The notes under the pieces are model-generated. The model was not told the DNA's origin and ran no database searches. It was given only the letters and a program-made list of their open reading frames with translations. Positions 1 to 9,898 of a DNA stretch of 64,000 nucleotides are shown piece by piece. The DNA lies in NCBI GenBank assembly GCA_031549345.1, contig JAVBPY010000002.1:248001-312000 (forward strand), given 5' to 3'. The DNA comes from CASFRF01 sp031549345 (GTDB lineage: Bacteria > Verrucomicrobiota > Lentisphaeria > Victivallales > Victivallaceae). How positions within the stretch are numbered: position 1 is the first letter of the stretch; every line of letters starts with the position of its first letter. A program made the translations under genes and the position numbers.

Positions 1-287
1 CAGGCGCGGCAGGCGCGGCAGGATGCCTCCAGCGCCTCCCAATCCAGCTGCGAAACCTCCGGCGCTGGAACTTCGTTGATGAAACGAATCCGGGACGGCG
101 CGGCGGCCGGAACCGGCGGCGGAATGAATGCGGCGCGGGGTTCGGGAGCAGGCTTGGGCGGCGGCGCGGAAGGGCGCGCGGCCTGGAACAGCGCCTCCAC
201 CGCGCGGGGATCGACGCCGCTTCGCGGGGCGCGTTCGGCCTCGCGGCGGAGCGTTTGCATCAACACGGAGTAAAAATCTTCGGCCAT
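1..287 (-). CDS. Probable uracil-DNA glycosylase, family 4 type (N-terminal part only)
   Basis: The reading frame opens with ATG at 287-285 and runs off the left edge of the window, leaving about 95 residues. It shows an Ala/Pro-rich linker after a short acidic N-terminus and then a segment LDWEALEASCRACRA. A Trp/Leu helix followed by CxxC after a variable linker is how family-4 uracil-DNA glycosylases begin; there the cysteines help bind a 4Fe-4S cluster and the enzyme removes uracil from DNA. The catalytic motifs lie outside the window, so the call rests on this start only. It begins 8 nt after the stop of the deacetylase gene and is probably co-transcribed with it. No good Shine-Dalgarno precedes the ATG, which suggests translational coupling. 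Alternative: another Cys-rich protein with a Pro-rich linker. Confidence 0.45.
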   Translation of the reverse strand, partial: MAEDFYSVLMQTLRREAERAPRSGVDPRAVEALFQAARPSAPPPKPAPEPRAAFIPPPVPAAAPSRIRFINEVPAPEVSQLDWEALEASCRACRA

Positions 288-295
288 AAATAAGG

Positions 296-1270
296 TTACT
301 TCAACTTTACCGTAACGGGGCCCGCGGCGGAGTCCATATCGAAGCGCGCCCCCTGCCCGTCCTCGACGACCGCAAGGGATTTTCCGTTCTGCGCGGCGGA
401 GACGCGACGGCCGTCGGCCTTGACGCGGCAGGTCAAAGGCGACTGGAGTTTTTTAAATTCCGGTTTGGTTTCGAGCGAAAGGGTGTATTCGTCCGGCGAA
501 ACTTCCGCGACCTTCAGCGTGGAGTTCGCCTGGAGGAGCTTGTAGCGGCTGATCGTTTTGAGGGTGTCGATCCAGATTTCTTTTTCGCGCGATTTGGCAT
601 ACGCGAGGTGATCGTCAAAAATCTTCGCACTGTTGAAAGGCTGGTAGGCGCGGCCTTCCGGGCTGATGCCGTGGATCATGGCGATGGTGTGCTTTCCCCC
701 CGCAATGGCTTCGTCGATGCGTTTGTTGGCCATTTCGGTGGTGAAGTTTTTGCCGCCGTAGCTCACACGCCCTTCGGTGATGGCGATGTGGTTCACGAGG
801 ATGAGTTTGCGCACATCGGCGTTGATTCCGTTTCCGGGGCAGCAGAATGTTTCGACATCCACGCCGAGCTTCTCCTTGAAAATGGAAATCGGGTCGTCGA
901 TCTCTTTCCGCGCCTCGTCCTCGGTCAGCTTAACGAGCTGTTTGTGGGACATGGAATGATTGCCCACCTCATGCCCGGCGGCGGCGAAGGCCTTGCATTC
1001 CTCCCAATTCATCCACTTGTCTTTCTTCTCCACATCGCGCGTCCCCTGTTCGACACGGGCAATGATAAAGTAGAAGGACCCTTTGAAACCGTATTTATCC
1101 ATCAGGGGCATTCCCTCGGTCAGCTGGTCGCGGCTTCCGTCGTCGAAGGTGAACGTGAAAGCGGCGGGTTTGTCGTCTTTAAATTTGCAGAGCGAAAATT
1201 CGGGTGGAGCGGCCGTGGCGGAAAGCGCCAGAATGCCGAATAAAGCGGCGCAAAAAATCATTTTTTTCAT
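296..1270 (-). CDS. Secreted polysaccharide deacetylase (NodB homology domain)
   Basis: The 324-residue protein has a Sec signal peptide (about residues 1-20, cleavage near ATA-AP). A NodB-type deacetylase domain follows. Motif 1 is TFDDGS with D43/D44 (catalytic base and metal ligand), and motif 2 is H105-SMS-H109, the two zinc/cobalt-binding histidines. Family members remove N- or O-acetyl groups from peptidoglycan, chitin or xylan outside the cytoplasm. The C-terminal 90 residues look like a small beta-rich domain of unknown role. The start at 1270 is preceded by GAGGAGA at good spacing and by a promoter at 1341-1369 that abuts the argG promoter. The substrate cannot be read from the sequence. 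Confidence 0.88.
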   Translation of the reverse strand: MKKMIFCAALFGILALSATAAPPEFSLCKFKDDKPAAFTFTFDDGSRDQLTEGMPLMDKYGFKGSFYFIIARVEQGTRDVEKKDKWMNWEECKAFAAAGHEVGNHSMSHKQLVKLTEDEARKEIDDPISIFKEKLGVDVETFCCPGNGINADVRKLILVNHIAITEGRVSYGGKNFTTEMANKRIDEAIAGGKHTIAMIHGISPEGRAYQPFNSAKIFDDHLAYAKSREKEIWIDTLKTISRYKLLQANSTLKVAEVSPDEYTLSLETKPEFKKLQSPLTCRVKADGRRVSAAQNGKSLAVVEDGQGARFDMDSAAGPVTVKLK

Positions 1271-1311
1271 CGGCGAAAACTCTCCTCGCGTAAATTATTG
1301 TGCTTCCGGGG

Positions 1312-1340
1312 TTGCCGTCAGGGACTTTCCGGGTTATAGT
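1312..1340 (+). promoter_or_regulatory. argG promoter
   Basis: TTGCCG (1312-1317) and TATAGT (1335-1340) are separated by 17 nt. The predicted transcript starts near 1347 and leaves a leader of about 80 nt before argG. I see no clear ARG-box palindrome. Confidence 0.55.
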
Positions 1341-1369
1341 AATATAGATGCATTCGCACGCTTGTGCAA
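1341..1369 (-). promoter_or_regulatory. Promoter of the deacetylase gene, abutting the argG promoter
   Basis: On the minus strand TTGCAC (1369-1364) and TATATT (1346-1341) are separated by exactly 17 nt. The -10 box directly touches the -10 box of the opposite argG promoter (1335-1340), so one polymerase would exclude the other. Confidence 0.55.
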
Positions 1370-1427
1370 TCGAAATTGGATGGGAAGCGGCATTTTGCCT
1401 GTAAATAAACCTGAAGGAGAGAGTTTC

Positions 1428-2624
<1,197 letters not shown>

Positions 2625-2633
2625 GGGGTGGAT

Positions 2634-4004
2634 ATGGACAAGATGAAAGACTTCACCTGGGGCGTCGCCACCGCGTCGTACCAGATTGAAGGCGCGGTGA
2701 ACGAAGGCGGGCGCGGCTGGTCGGTCTGGGATGCGTTCTGCCGCGTCCCCGGACGCGTCAAAAACGGCGCGAACGGCGACGTGGGGTGCGACAGCTACCA
2801 CCGCTTCGCCGAAGACGTCCGGCTGATGAAAAAACTCGGCGTAAACGCCTACCGGTTCTCCATCGCCTGGCCGCGCATTCAGCCGACCGGCCGCGGGGAG
2901 CTCAACCCGGAGGGGGTGGCGTATTACAATTCCCTGATCGATCTGCTTCTGGAGAACGGCATCACACCGTACGTAACGTTGTTCCACTGGGATCTCCCGC
3001 TGGATCTTCAGGTGGCGCACGACGGCTGGCTGAATCGTTCCATCGTCGAAGATTTCGGCAACTACGCCCAGATTTGCTTCGACGCGTTCGGCGACCGGGT
3101 TCACCACTGGATCACACTGAACGAGCCCTGGTGTACGGCGGTCCTTGGCCACGGCCTGGGCGCGTTCCCCCCGGGACGCACCGATCCGAACGAGCCCTAC
3201 CTTGCCGCGCACCACCTCCTCTTGGCGCACGCCCGCGCGGTACAGGTGTTCCGCCAGGGCGGCTACACAGGCTGCATCGGCATCACCAACAACTGCGACT
3301 GGCGCGAACCTCTTACCGATTCGGCGGCCGACCGCGACGCGGCGGAACGCGCGGTGGAGTTTTTCTACGCCTGGTTCACCGATCCGGTGGTCTTCGGCGA
3401 TTATCCGAAGGTGATGCGCGAACGGCTGGGCAAACGCCTGCCGGAGTTCACCGCGCCGGAAAAAGCAATGCTCAAAGGGAGCAGCGATTTCCTGGGGCTG
3501 AACCATTATTCGACGCTGTACGCTTCGGCAACGCCGGTGGATGGCAACGACATCGGCCCCTCCGGCAACGGAGGAATGAGCGATGATCAAGGTGTTTTCC
3601 TCACGGTCGACCCAACGTGGGAACAAACGGATATGCAGTGGAACATCGTCCCCTGGGGATTCCGTAAACTCCTGAATTGGATCGCCGCCCGTTATCCGGG
3701 GTATCCGATTTATGTAACGGAAAACGGTTGCGCGGTGGACGAACCGGACACCCTTGCGGCGCTGGACGACGATGTGCGCTGCCGTTTCCTTACCGGCTAC
3801 ATCGGCGCGATGCTGAAGGCGAAAAAAGAAGACAAGCTCGACATTCGCGGCTATTTCTGCTGGAGTTTGTTGGACAATTTCGAATGGGCGCACGGCTATA
3901 CGAAGCGTTTCGGCCTGATCCGGTGCAGTCCGGACAATCTGGAACGCCTTCCCAAACGCTCGTTCCACACATATGCGGAAATCATTCGAAAGGGCAAAGC
4001 ATGA
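2634..4004 (+). CDS. Glycoside hydrolase family 1 beta-glucosidase
   Basis: The 456-residue protein fills a standard GH1 TIM barrel and has no signal peptide, so it should act on imported beta-linked disaccharides or oligosaccharides in the cytoplasm. The acid/base Glu is in TLNEPW (E164) and the nucleophile Glu in YVTENG (E363); the N-terminal FTWGVATASYQIEG and C-terminal SLLDNFEWAHGYTKRFGL signatures are present. ATG 2634 is preferred because GAGG at 2623-2626 lies 7 nt upstream; a GTG at 2628 would be too close to that site. Its stop overlaps the purT start by ATGA, so translation is probably coupled. Substrate choice between beta-glucoside and beta-galactoside cannot be decided here. Confidence 0.95.
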   Translation: MDKMKDFTWGVATASYQIEGAVNEGGRGWSVWDAFCRVPGRVKNGANGDVGCDSYHRFAEDVRLMKKLGVNAYRFSIAWPRIQPTGRGELNPEGVAYYNSLIDLLLENGITPYVTLFHWDLPLDLQVAHDGWLNRSIVEDFGNYAQICFDAFGDRVHHWITLNEPWCTAVLGHGLGAFPPGRTDPNEPYLAAHHLLLAHARAVQVFRQGGYTGCIGITNNCDWREPLTDSAADRDAAERAVEFFYAWFTDPVVFGDYPKVMRERLGKRLPEFTAPEKAMLKGSSDFLGLNHYSTLYASATPVDGNDIGPSGNGGMSDDQGVFLTVDPTWEQTDMQWNIVPWGFRKLLNWIAARYPGYPIYVTENGCAVDEPDTLAALDDDVRCRFLTGYIGAMLKAKKEDKLDIRGYFCWSLLDNFEWAHGYTKRFGLIRCSPDNLERLPKRSFHTYAEIIRKGKA

Positions 4005-5182
4005 CAACGCTTGGAACCGCGCTCACGCCGGGGGCGACCAAAGTGATGGTGCTCGGTTCCGGCGAACTGGGCAAAGAAGTGATGATCGCCTTCCAGCGCC
4101 TCGGCGTGGAGGTGATCGCCGTGGACCGTTACGCCAACGCCCCCGGAATGCAGGTGGCACACCGCTCGATCGTGTTGAATATGCTCGACGGCGCCGCGCT
4201 TCGTCGCGCCATCGAGCAGGAAAACCCCGACCGTATCGTCCCGGAGGTGGAGGCGATCGCCACCGAAACGCTCCTGGAGCTGGAAAAAGAAGGGTACAAC
4301 GTCGTCCCGACGGCACGTGCCGCCTGGCTGACGATGAACCGCGAAGGCATTCGCCGCCTGGCCGCGGAGGAGCTCGGAATCCCCACATCGTCTTACCGCT
4401 TCGCCGCAACGCGCGAAGAGTTCGCCGCAGCCGCGGCCCACATCGGTTACCCCTGTGTGGTCAAACCGATTATGAGCTCGTCCGGGCACGGGCAGAGCGT
4501 AGTGCGCGACGCCTCCGGCCTCGATGCCGCCTGGGAGGAATCCCAGCACGGCGGACGTGCCGGCACCGGAAAGGTAATTGTGGAAGGGTTTGTGGATTTC
4601 GACTTTGAAATAACCCTCCTGACGGTACGGCACATCGGCGGAACAGCGTTCCTTGAACCGGTCGGCCACCATCAGGTGGACGGCGATTACGTGGAATCCT
4701 GGCAGCCGCAGGCCATGGCGCAGAGCGCACTGGAAAAAGCCTGGGCAATCGCGGAGAAGGTAACCGGAGCACTCGGCGGATTCGGCCTTTTCGGGGTGGA
4801 GCTTTTCATCCGGGGGGACGAGGTGATTTTCAGCGAAGTGAGTCCGCGCCCGCACGACACGGGAATGGTAACGCTCATTTCGCAGGATCTTTCGGAGTTC
4901 GACATCCACGCGCGGGCGATTCTGGGGCTTCCGATTCCGAACATCGCCTTTCATGGCGCATCGGCGTCACGGGCAATCAAAGTGGCGGGCAATTCACACA
5001 ACGTGCGCTTCGGCAACCTGGAAAATGTCCTTTCGGAGCCGGATACGTCGCTGCGTCTTTTCGGCAAAGCGGATCTCAACGGGCACCGCCGCCTGGGCGT
5101 GCTCCTTGCACGGGCGGACACCGTCGAAAACGCCCGTAAGAAGACAGCGCGCATGAAAGATCATCTGAAAATCGAATTATAA
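4001..5182 (+). CDS. purT: Formate-dependent phosphoribosylglycinamide formyltransferase (PurT)
   Basis: Cytoplasmic ATP-grasp enzyme that formylates glycinamide ribonucleotide with free formate and ATP, the third step of purine synthesis. At 393 residues it matches the usual 392. It shows the N-terminal Rossmann-like segment MVLGSGELGKEV, the RIVPEVEAIATE segment, the ATP-grasp lid VKPIMSSSGHGQS, and the metal/ATP site around EVSPRPHDTGMVTL. The start codon lies in an ATGA overlap with the glucosidase stop, so the frame and start are fixed by context. Using PurT rather than folate-dependent PurN suggests that formate is available to the cell, as in a fermenter. No other pur genes are nearby. 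Confidence 0.97.
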   Translation: MTTLGTALTPGATKVMVLGSGELGKEVMIAFQRLGVEVIAVDRYANAPGMQVAHRSIVLNMLDGAALRRAIEQENPDRIVPEVEAIATETLLELEKEGYNVVPTARAAWLTMNREGIRRLAAEELGIPTSSYRFAATREEFAAAAAHIGYPCVVKPIMSSSGHGQSVVRDASGLDAAWEESQHGGRAGTGKVIVEGFVDFDFEITLLTVRHIGGTAFLEPVGHHQVDGDYVESWQPQAMAQSALEKAWAIAEKVTGALGGFGLFGVELFIRGDEVIFSEVSPRPHDTGMVTLISQDLSEFDIHARAILGLPIPNIAFHGASASRAIKVAGNSHNVRFGNLENVLSEPDTSLRLFGKADLNGHRRLGVLLARADTVENARKKTARMKDHLKIEL

Positions 5183-5194
5183 GTATAAAGAAGA

Positions 5195-5224
5195 CTGGCA
5201 ATTCGCGCGGCGCGGGTGTATAGT
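5195..5224 (+). promoter_or_regulatory. Promoter of the DEAD-box helicase gene with long leader
   Basis: CTGGCA (5195-5200) and TATAGT (5219-5224), 18 nt apart, followed by AAC as in other promoters of this window. The start would leave a leader of about 170 nt before 5403 that contains GC-rich inverted repeats (for example GCCGCG and CGCGGC around 5260-5285). Confidence 0.45.
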
Positions 5225-5402
5225 AACGTTCCTTCTTTTTCAATCGTCGGCAAAAGGCCGCGACACATGAAGGGGACGCGGCGTTGAATTCATACAGCCG
5301 TATTGCCGCGTCAAAACGAGTTGCCGGGTCTTCTAATTGCCTTCAGGATGTTGCCTGCGAGGATATGGCGGGTGCGGCGCAACGGCAGTTACAGAAAGAA
5401 TC

Positions 5403-6872
5403 ATGAACGACCTCGCCGCCTTCCGCGAACTCGGTATTTCCGAGTCGATGCTCCAGACCCTTCACCGCAAGGGTTTCGAAGAACCAACACCCATTCAACG
5501 CCTCGCCATCCCCCGCCTCCTCGGCGGAAACGGCGACCTCATCGGCCAGGCCCGCACCGGAACGGGAAAAACCGCCGCGTTCGGCATTCCGATTCTGGAA
5601 CGCTGCACGGCGGAGGGAAAACTCCCCAAGGCGCTCATCCTTGCGCCGACCCGTGAACTTGCCATGCAAATTTCCGAAGAGCTCAATTCCCTCAAAGGGA
5701 CTTCCAAGCTCCGTATCGCTCCGTTCTACGGCGGGCAGAACATCGAGATCCAGCTCCAGCGCCTCCGCGACGGGGTGGATGTGGTCATCGGCACGCCGGG
5801 CCGCCTCCTCGATTTGATGAGCCGCGGCAAACTGCGTTGGGACGATCTGCGCTATGCGGTTCTCGACGAGGCCGATGAAATGCTCAATCTGGGCTTCATC
5901 GAAGACATCGAAACCATCCTGGGCGCACTGCCGGAAGAACGCCAGGTCATGATGTTCTCCGCCACCATGCCCCCCGCCATCCGCGCGATCGCCGAGCGCT
6001 TCATGACCAACCCGGAGCTCCTCTCCACAGTTTCGGAAGAAGCGGACACAAGTTCGACCGAACAAGTTTATTTTGAAGTCCGCCGTGAAGACAAGACCGA
6101 AGCCCTGGTGCGTCTGCTGGAAATCGAAGAGGACTTGTACGCCATGGTCTTCTGCCGCACACGCAACGACGTGGATGAGCTCACGGAAAAACTTCAGTCG
6201 CTCGGTTACCCGGCCGAAGCGCTGCACGGCGACATCGCCCAGGCGAGCCGGACGCGCGTCATCGGCCGTTTCAAAACCCGGAAGTTCCGCATCCTCGTGG
6301 CGACCGACGTCGCGGCGCGCGGCATCGACGTGAACGATCTTACGCATGTAATCAACTACTCCATGCCGCAGGGAACGGAAGCCTACGTCCACCGGATCGG
6401 CCGCACCGGCCGCGCCGGCAAAAGCGGCATGGCGATCACGTTCGTAACCCCGGCGGAGTACCGCCATTTGCACCGTCTCCGCCAGGAACTGCGCGGCGAT
6501 ATCCGTGAAGAAATCCTTCCCCGCGGCGAAGACATGGTCGAACTGAAGAAAAACCGCTGCATCGAACGTCTGGAACAACTCGTCGCCGAAGGCAGGCACG
6601 AGCCGTACATGGATTTTGCCTCCGAACTTCTGCACACCCAGGAGCCGACGCCCCTTCTGGCGGCGATCCTCCGCTTGGCCTTCCGCAATGAATTCATGGC
6701 GGAAAGCTACCGGAACATCGGCCCCGGACCGCGGAGCAACGGTCCCCGGGGCAACGGCCCGCGCGGACCGCGCCCGGGGGGATCTCGCGGCCCGCGCCCG
6801 GGAGCGCCGCGCCGCGAAGGCGGATCGTTTCATTCCGGGGCAAAATTCAAAAAATCTCCAAAAAAGGCTTGA
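5403..6872 (+). CDS. ATP-dependent DEAD-box RNA helicase (DeaD/CsdA- or RhlE-like)
   Basis: The 489-residue protein unwinds RNA, with likely roles in ribosome assembly, mRNA decay or cold adaptation. All core motifs are visible in order: Q-motif GFEEPTPIQ, motif I ARTGTGKTA, Ia PTRELA, II LDEADE, III SATMP, and VI HRIGRTGRAG. The C-terminal tail (about residues 440-489) is a Gly/Arg/Pro-rich RGG-like stretch typical of RNA-binding extensions. ATG 5403 starts the protein just before the Q-motif, as in the family; upstream in-frame codons have no ribosome site. A long leader and the helicase type suggest post-transcriptional control, as known for csdA, but this is inference. The stop codon overlaps the -35 box of the next gene. 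Confidence 0.95.
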   Translation: MNDLAAFRELGISESMLQTLHRKGFEEPTPIQRLAIPRLLGGNGDLIGQARTGTGKTAAFGIPILERCTAEGKLPKALILAPTRELAMQISEELNSLKGTSKLRIAPFYGGQNIEIQLQRLRDGVDVVIGTPGRLLDLMSRGKLRWDDLRYAVLDEADEMLNLGFIEDIETILGALPEERQVMMFSATMPPAIRAIAERFMTNPELLSTVSEEADTSSTEQVYFEVRREDKTEALVRLLEIEEDLYAMVFCRTRNDVDELTEKLQSLGYPAEALHGDIAQASRTRVIGRFKTRKFRILVATDVAARGIDVNDLTHVINYSMPQGTEAYVHRIGRTGRAGKSGMAITFVTPAEYRHLHRLRQELRGDIREEILPRGEDMVELKKNRCIERLEQLVAEGRHEPYMDFASELLHTQEPTPLLAAILRLAFRNEFMAESYRNIGPGPRSNGPRGNGPRGPRPGGSRGPRPGAPRREGGSFHSGAKFKKSPKKA

Positions 6873-6896
6873 CATTCGCCCTGATGTGATTATATT
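6869..6896 (+). promoter_or_regulatory. Promoter of the sugar-ABC ATPase gene
   Basis: Consensus TTGACA (6869-6874) overlaps the helicase stop codon and is followed after 16 nt by TATATT (6891-6896). No hairpin separates the two genes. Confidence 0.6.
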
Positions 6897-6939
6897 AGCC
6901 TGTGAATTTTAACGCGTAACCCATAGGGAACAGGTAAAG

Positions 6940-8040
6940 ATGGCTGAAGTAATTCTGGATAAAGTCTGTAAAATTTACGACAACAAGGTCATGGCAGTCA
7001 AAGATGTCTGCCTGGAAATCCGTGATCGTGAGTTTATGGTGTTGGTCGGCCCGTCCGGTTGCGGAAAATCGACCACGCTGCGTATGATCGCCGGCTTGGA
7101 GGAAATTTCGCGCGGCACGGTGAAAATCGGGGAGCGCATCGTTAACGACGTGCCGCCGAAAGACCGCGACATCGCGATGGTTTTCCAGAATTACGCCCTC
7201 TACCCGCATATGACGGTGTACGATAACATGGCGTTCGGCCTCAAGCTCCGCCATTTCAGCAAAAGCGACATCCACGGGCGCGTGATGGAGGCGGCCCGTA
7301 TCCTCGGGTTGGAGGAATACCTCCAGCGCAAGCCCAAACAGCTCTCCGGCGGCCAGCGCCAACGCGTCGCCGTCGGCCGTGCGATCGTCCGCAAACCCAA
7401 GGCGTTCCTCTTCGACGAACCGCTTTCGAACCTGGACGCGAAGATGCGCGTACAGATGCGTACGGAGATCAGCAAGCTCCACCAGCAGCTCGAGAGCACC
7501 ATGATCTACGTTACGCACGACCAGACCGAAGCCATGACTATGGGCGACCGCATCTGCGTCATGAAAGACGGCCTCGTACAACAGGTTGCCGATCCGTTGA
7601 ATTTGTACGATCAGCCGGTCAACAAATTTGTCGCGGGCTTTATCGGCACGCCGCCGATGAACTTTTTCGAAGGCAAAATCGTGGGACGCGGCGAAAAAGT
7701 GTTTTTTGTGGAAGACACGTTTGAAATCGAAATTCCGGAAGTCTGGCGCGAAGCCTGCGGGAAACACCTGGATCAGGCCGTTTCCTTCGGCATCCGCCCG
7801 GAAAACATGGGGTCCGACCAGGCGGAAACAACGCCTGGAATGCCGAAAATCCGCGCCCGCGTGGAAGTTGTCGAACCGATGGGTTCGGAAACATACGTTT
7901 ATTTGAACACCGGCGTGAACAACTTCATTGCCCGCGTGGACGCGCACCGCCGCATCCGCGTCGGTGAAGAGGTGGAACTCGCGGTCTATCTCCCGAAGAC
8001 CCACTGCTTCGACGGGAAAACAGAATTGGCGATTTTCTAA
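6940..8040 (+). CDS. Sugar ABC importer ATP-binding protein (UgpC/MalK/MsmK type)
   Basis: The 366-residue cytoplasmic ATPase is of the carbohydrate-uptake class 1 family, which powers import of oligosaccharides or glycerol-3-phosphate. Visible motifs are Walker A GPSGCGKST (about residue 38), Q-loop VFQNYALYPHMTV, signature LSGGQRQRVA, Walker B FLFDEPLSNLDA and H-loop VTHDQTEA. The C-terminal 130 residues match the TOBE-like regulatory part of this class. It has its own promoter, and no permease or solute-binding gene lies next to it. It may therefore be a shared, multitask ATPase serving importers encoded elsewhere, as MsiK does in Streptomyces; that is inference. Confidence 0.93.
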   Translation: MAEVILDKVCKIYDNKVMAVKDVCLEIRDREFMVLVGPSGCGKSTTLRMIAGLEEISRGTVKIGERIVNDVPPKDRDIAMVFQNYALYPHMTVYDNMAFGLKLRHFSKSDIHGRVMEAARILGLEEYLQRKPKQLSGGQRQRVAVGRAIVRKPKAFLFDEPLSNLDAKMRVQMRTEISKLHQQLESTMIYVTHDQTEAMTMGDRICVMKDGLVQQVADPLNLYDQPVNKFVAGFIGTPPMNFFEGKIVGRGEKVFFVEDTFEIEIPEVWREACGKHLDQAVSFGIRPENMGSDQAETTPGMPKIRARVEVVEPMGSETYVYLNTGVNNFIARVDAHRRIRVGEEVELAVYLPKTHCFDGKTELAIF

Positions 8041-8067
8041 ATTTTCCGGAAAAACAAGGTTAATCCA

Positions 8068-8097
8068 CGGCGGGTCGGAGTTTTTTTCGATCCGCCG
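8068..8097 (+). other. Strong hairpin with an oligo-T loop between two ABC genes
   Basis: CGGCGGGTCG (8068-8077) pairs with CGATCCGCCG (8088-8097) over 10 bp with one G-U pair. The loop is GAG followed by seven T. The T-run lies inside the loop and not after the stem, so this is not a standard intrinsic terminator in either direction. Confidence 0.4.
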
Positions 8098-8113
8098 ATT
8101 CTATTGAAGAACG

Positions 8114-9886
8114 ATGAAAGAACTTCTCCGGCTCGACTACCGCAATCAGAAATCGTTTAAGACGTTCCTGAATTTTTACCAGGGGTTCATCTGGAAGCTC
8201 TGGCTCGTCGTCTTCATGTTCTTCGTAAAGGCGTGTCCGGTTCACATTATCCCGATCATCACGGCGGACATCATCAACGCCGTGAGCAAACCCGGCGGCG
8301 AAAATGTATACCACACCATCCTCGTTTCGCTGGCGATCGGCTTTGTGGCGGTCATGCAGAACATCCCCAGCCACATCTACTACGTCCATTGCCTGAGCAA
8401 TGTAAGCCGCACGGTGGAGATGAATTTGCGGAGCGCGCTCTGCAACCGCCTCCAACACCTCTCCATCCCGTACTACACGGGAAGCAAAATCGGCGTCCTC
8501 CAAAACAAAGTCATGCGCGATGTGGAAAACATCGAAAACATGACCAAAATGATGGTTGAAACCCTTCCGGGAATCGCATTTTCGATCGGCGTTGCCATTG
8601 TCATGACGGCGATACGCGCACCGATTTTTATGGTCTTTTATGTGGTGGTGGTCCCCCTTGCCGTCCTGTTGTACCGCATTGTCCGCGACCAGATGGCGAC
8701 GCGCAACCGGGAATTCCGCCAGAGCATCGAAGCGATGTCCGGCCGTGTTTCGGAAATGCTCCGCTTAATTCCGATCACCCGCGCGCACAATGTGGAAACA
8801 ACGGAGCTGGAAAGGGTGAACACGTCGCTGGCGCGGATTCGGGACTCCGGCCTTAAGCTCGATTACCTGAACGGCATCTTCGCCTCGGTCAACTGGGTGT
8901 TGTTTATGCTGTTCAACCTCCTCACCCTGGCGGCGGTTTCGATCCTGTACTGGAAAAAATGGCTCGATATCGGCATCGGCGACATCGCGCTCCTCACCGG
9001 GTATTTCAACTCCATCTCCGGCTCGATCATGGCGCTCCTGAACGCACTTCCGGCGATGACAAAGGGGTTGGAATCGGTCAAATCGGTCGGGGAGGTTCTG
9101 GAATGCCCCGATATCGAGAAAAATGCGGGCAAGCCCACGGTGGACGCGGTGCGGGGCGACTTCGTTTTTGAGGATGTTTCCTTCAACTATCCGAACAATC
9201 CCCACCACGCGGTGGATCACATCAATTTGCATGTGCGACCCGGCGAGACGATCGCCTTCGTCGGTCCTTCCGGAGCGGGCAAGTCGACAATGGCCCAGTT
9301 GGTGATCGGTTTTATCCGTGCGACGGAGGGCCGTGTCCTCCTCGACGGGCGCGACATGAACGACATCGATTTGCGCTCCTACCGGCGTTTCATCTCCGTG
9401 GTAACGCAGGAAACAATTCTTTTTGACGGTTCCATCCGCGACAACATCGCCTACGGCATCAGTCCGACGACCGACGAAGAAATCGCCGCCGCCGTCCGGA
9501 ACGCCAACTTATCCGATTTCGTCGCGGGACTTCCCGATGGAATCAATACGCAGGTGTGCGAAAACGGGAGCCGCCTCTCCGGCGGCCAGAAGCAGCGGAT
9601 CGCCATCGCCCGCGCCTTGCTCCGCAACCCCCGCGTCCTGATTCTGGACGAAGCCACCAGCGCGTTGGACATCGACTCGGAAGAACAAATCAAATCCGCG
9701 CTCAACACCCTGGTGAAGGGACGGACAACGTTTATTGTGGCCCACCGTCTTTCCACGATCCGCCAGGCGGACCGCATCGCGGTGCTCGTCGGCGGCAAAA
9801 TCGTCGAAATAGGAACGCACGACGAATTGCTGCAACGGGACGGCGTTTACGCCGAAATGAACCGTAAATTCAGCCAGGCTTACTAG
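8114..9886 (+). CDS. ABC transporter, fused permease and ATPase (type IV exporter)
   Basis: The 590-residue protein joins a six-helix membrane domain (about residues 1-315) to an ATPase domain (about 345-590). Motifs are Walker A GPSGAGKST, signature RLSGGQKQRIAIARALL, Walker B LILDEATSALD and H-loop VAHRLSTI. Homodimers of this MsbA/LmrA-like layout export lipids, drugs or peptides. No peptidase domain or substrate-specific feature is seen. The gene follows the importer ATPase after 73 nt containing an odd hairpin and precedes the methionine synthase gene by 12 nt. A GAAGAA site precedes ATG 8114. The substrate is unknown; a lipid or lipopolysaccharide role is possible but not shown. Confidence 0.93.
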   Translation: MKELLRLDYRNQKSFKTFLNFYQGFIWKLWLVVFMFFVKACPVHIIPIITADIINAVSKPGGENVYHTILVSLAIGFVAVMQNIPSHIYYVHCLSNVSRTVEMNLRSALCNRLQHLSIPYYTGSKIGVLQNKVMRDVENIENMTKMMVETLPGIAFSIGVAIVMTAIRAPIFMVFYVVVVPLAVLLYRIVRDQMATRNREFRQSIEAMSGRVSEMLRLIPITRAHNVETTELERVNTSLARIRDSGLKLDYLNGIFASVNWVLFMLFNLLTLAAVSILYWKKWLDIGIGDIALLTGYFNSISGSIMALLNALPAMTKGLESVKSVGEVLECPDIEKNAGKPTVDAVRGDFVFEDVSFNYPNNPHHAVDHINLHVRPGETIAFVGPSGAGKSTMAQLVIGFIRATEGRVLLDGRDMNDIDLRSYRRFISVVTQETILFDGSIRDNIAYGISPTTDEEIAAAVRNANLSDFVAGLPDGINTQVCENGSRLSGGQKQRIAIARALLRNPRVLILDEATSALDIDSEEQIKSALNTLVKGRTTFIVAHRLSTIRQADRIAVLVGGKIVEIGTHDELLQRDGVYAEMNRKFSQAY

Positions 9887-9898
9887 GAGAATCTTACT

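Noticed and set aside
1083..1427. Upstream extension of argG
   Set aside because: It would run through the promoter gap and the antisense of the deacetylase gene; the PP-loop of ArgG starts right after ATG 1428.
9887..9898. Cobalamin or SAM riboswitch ahead of metH
   Set aside because: Only 12 nt separate metH from the exporter gene, too little for any known riboswitch.
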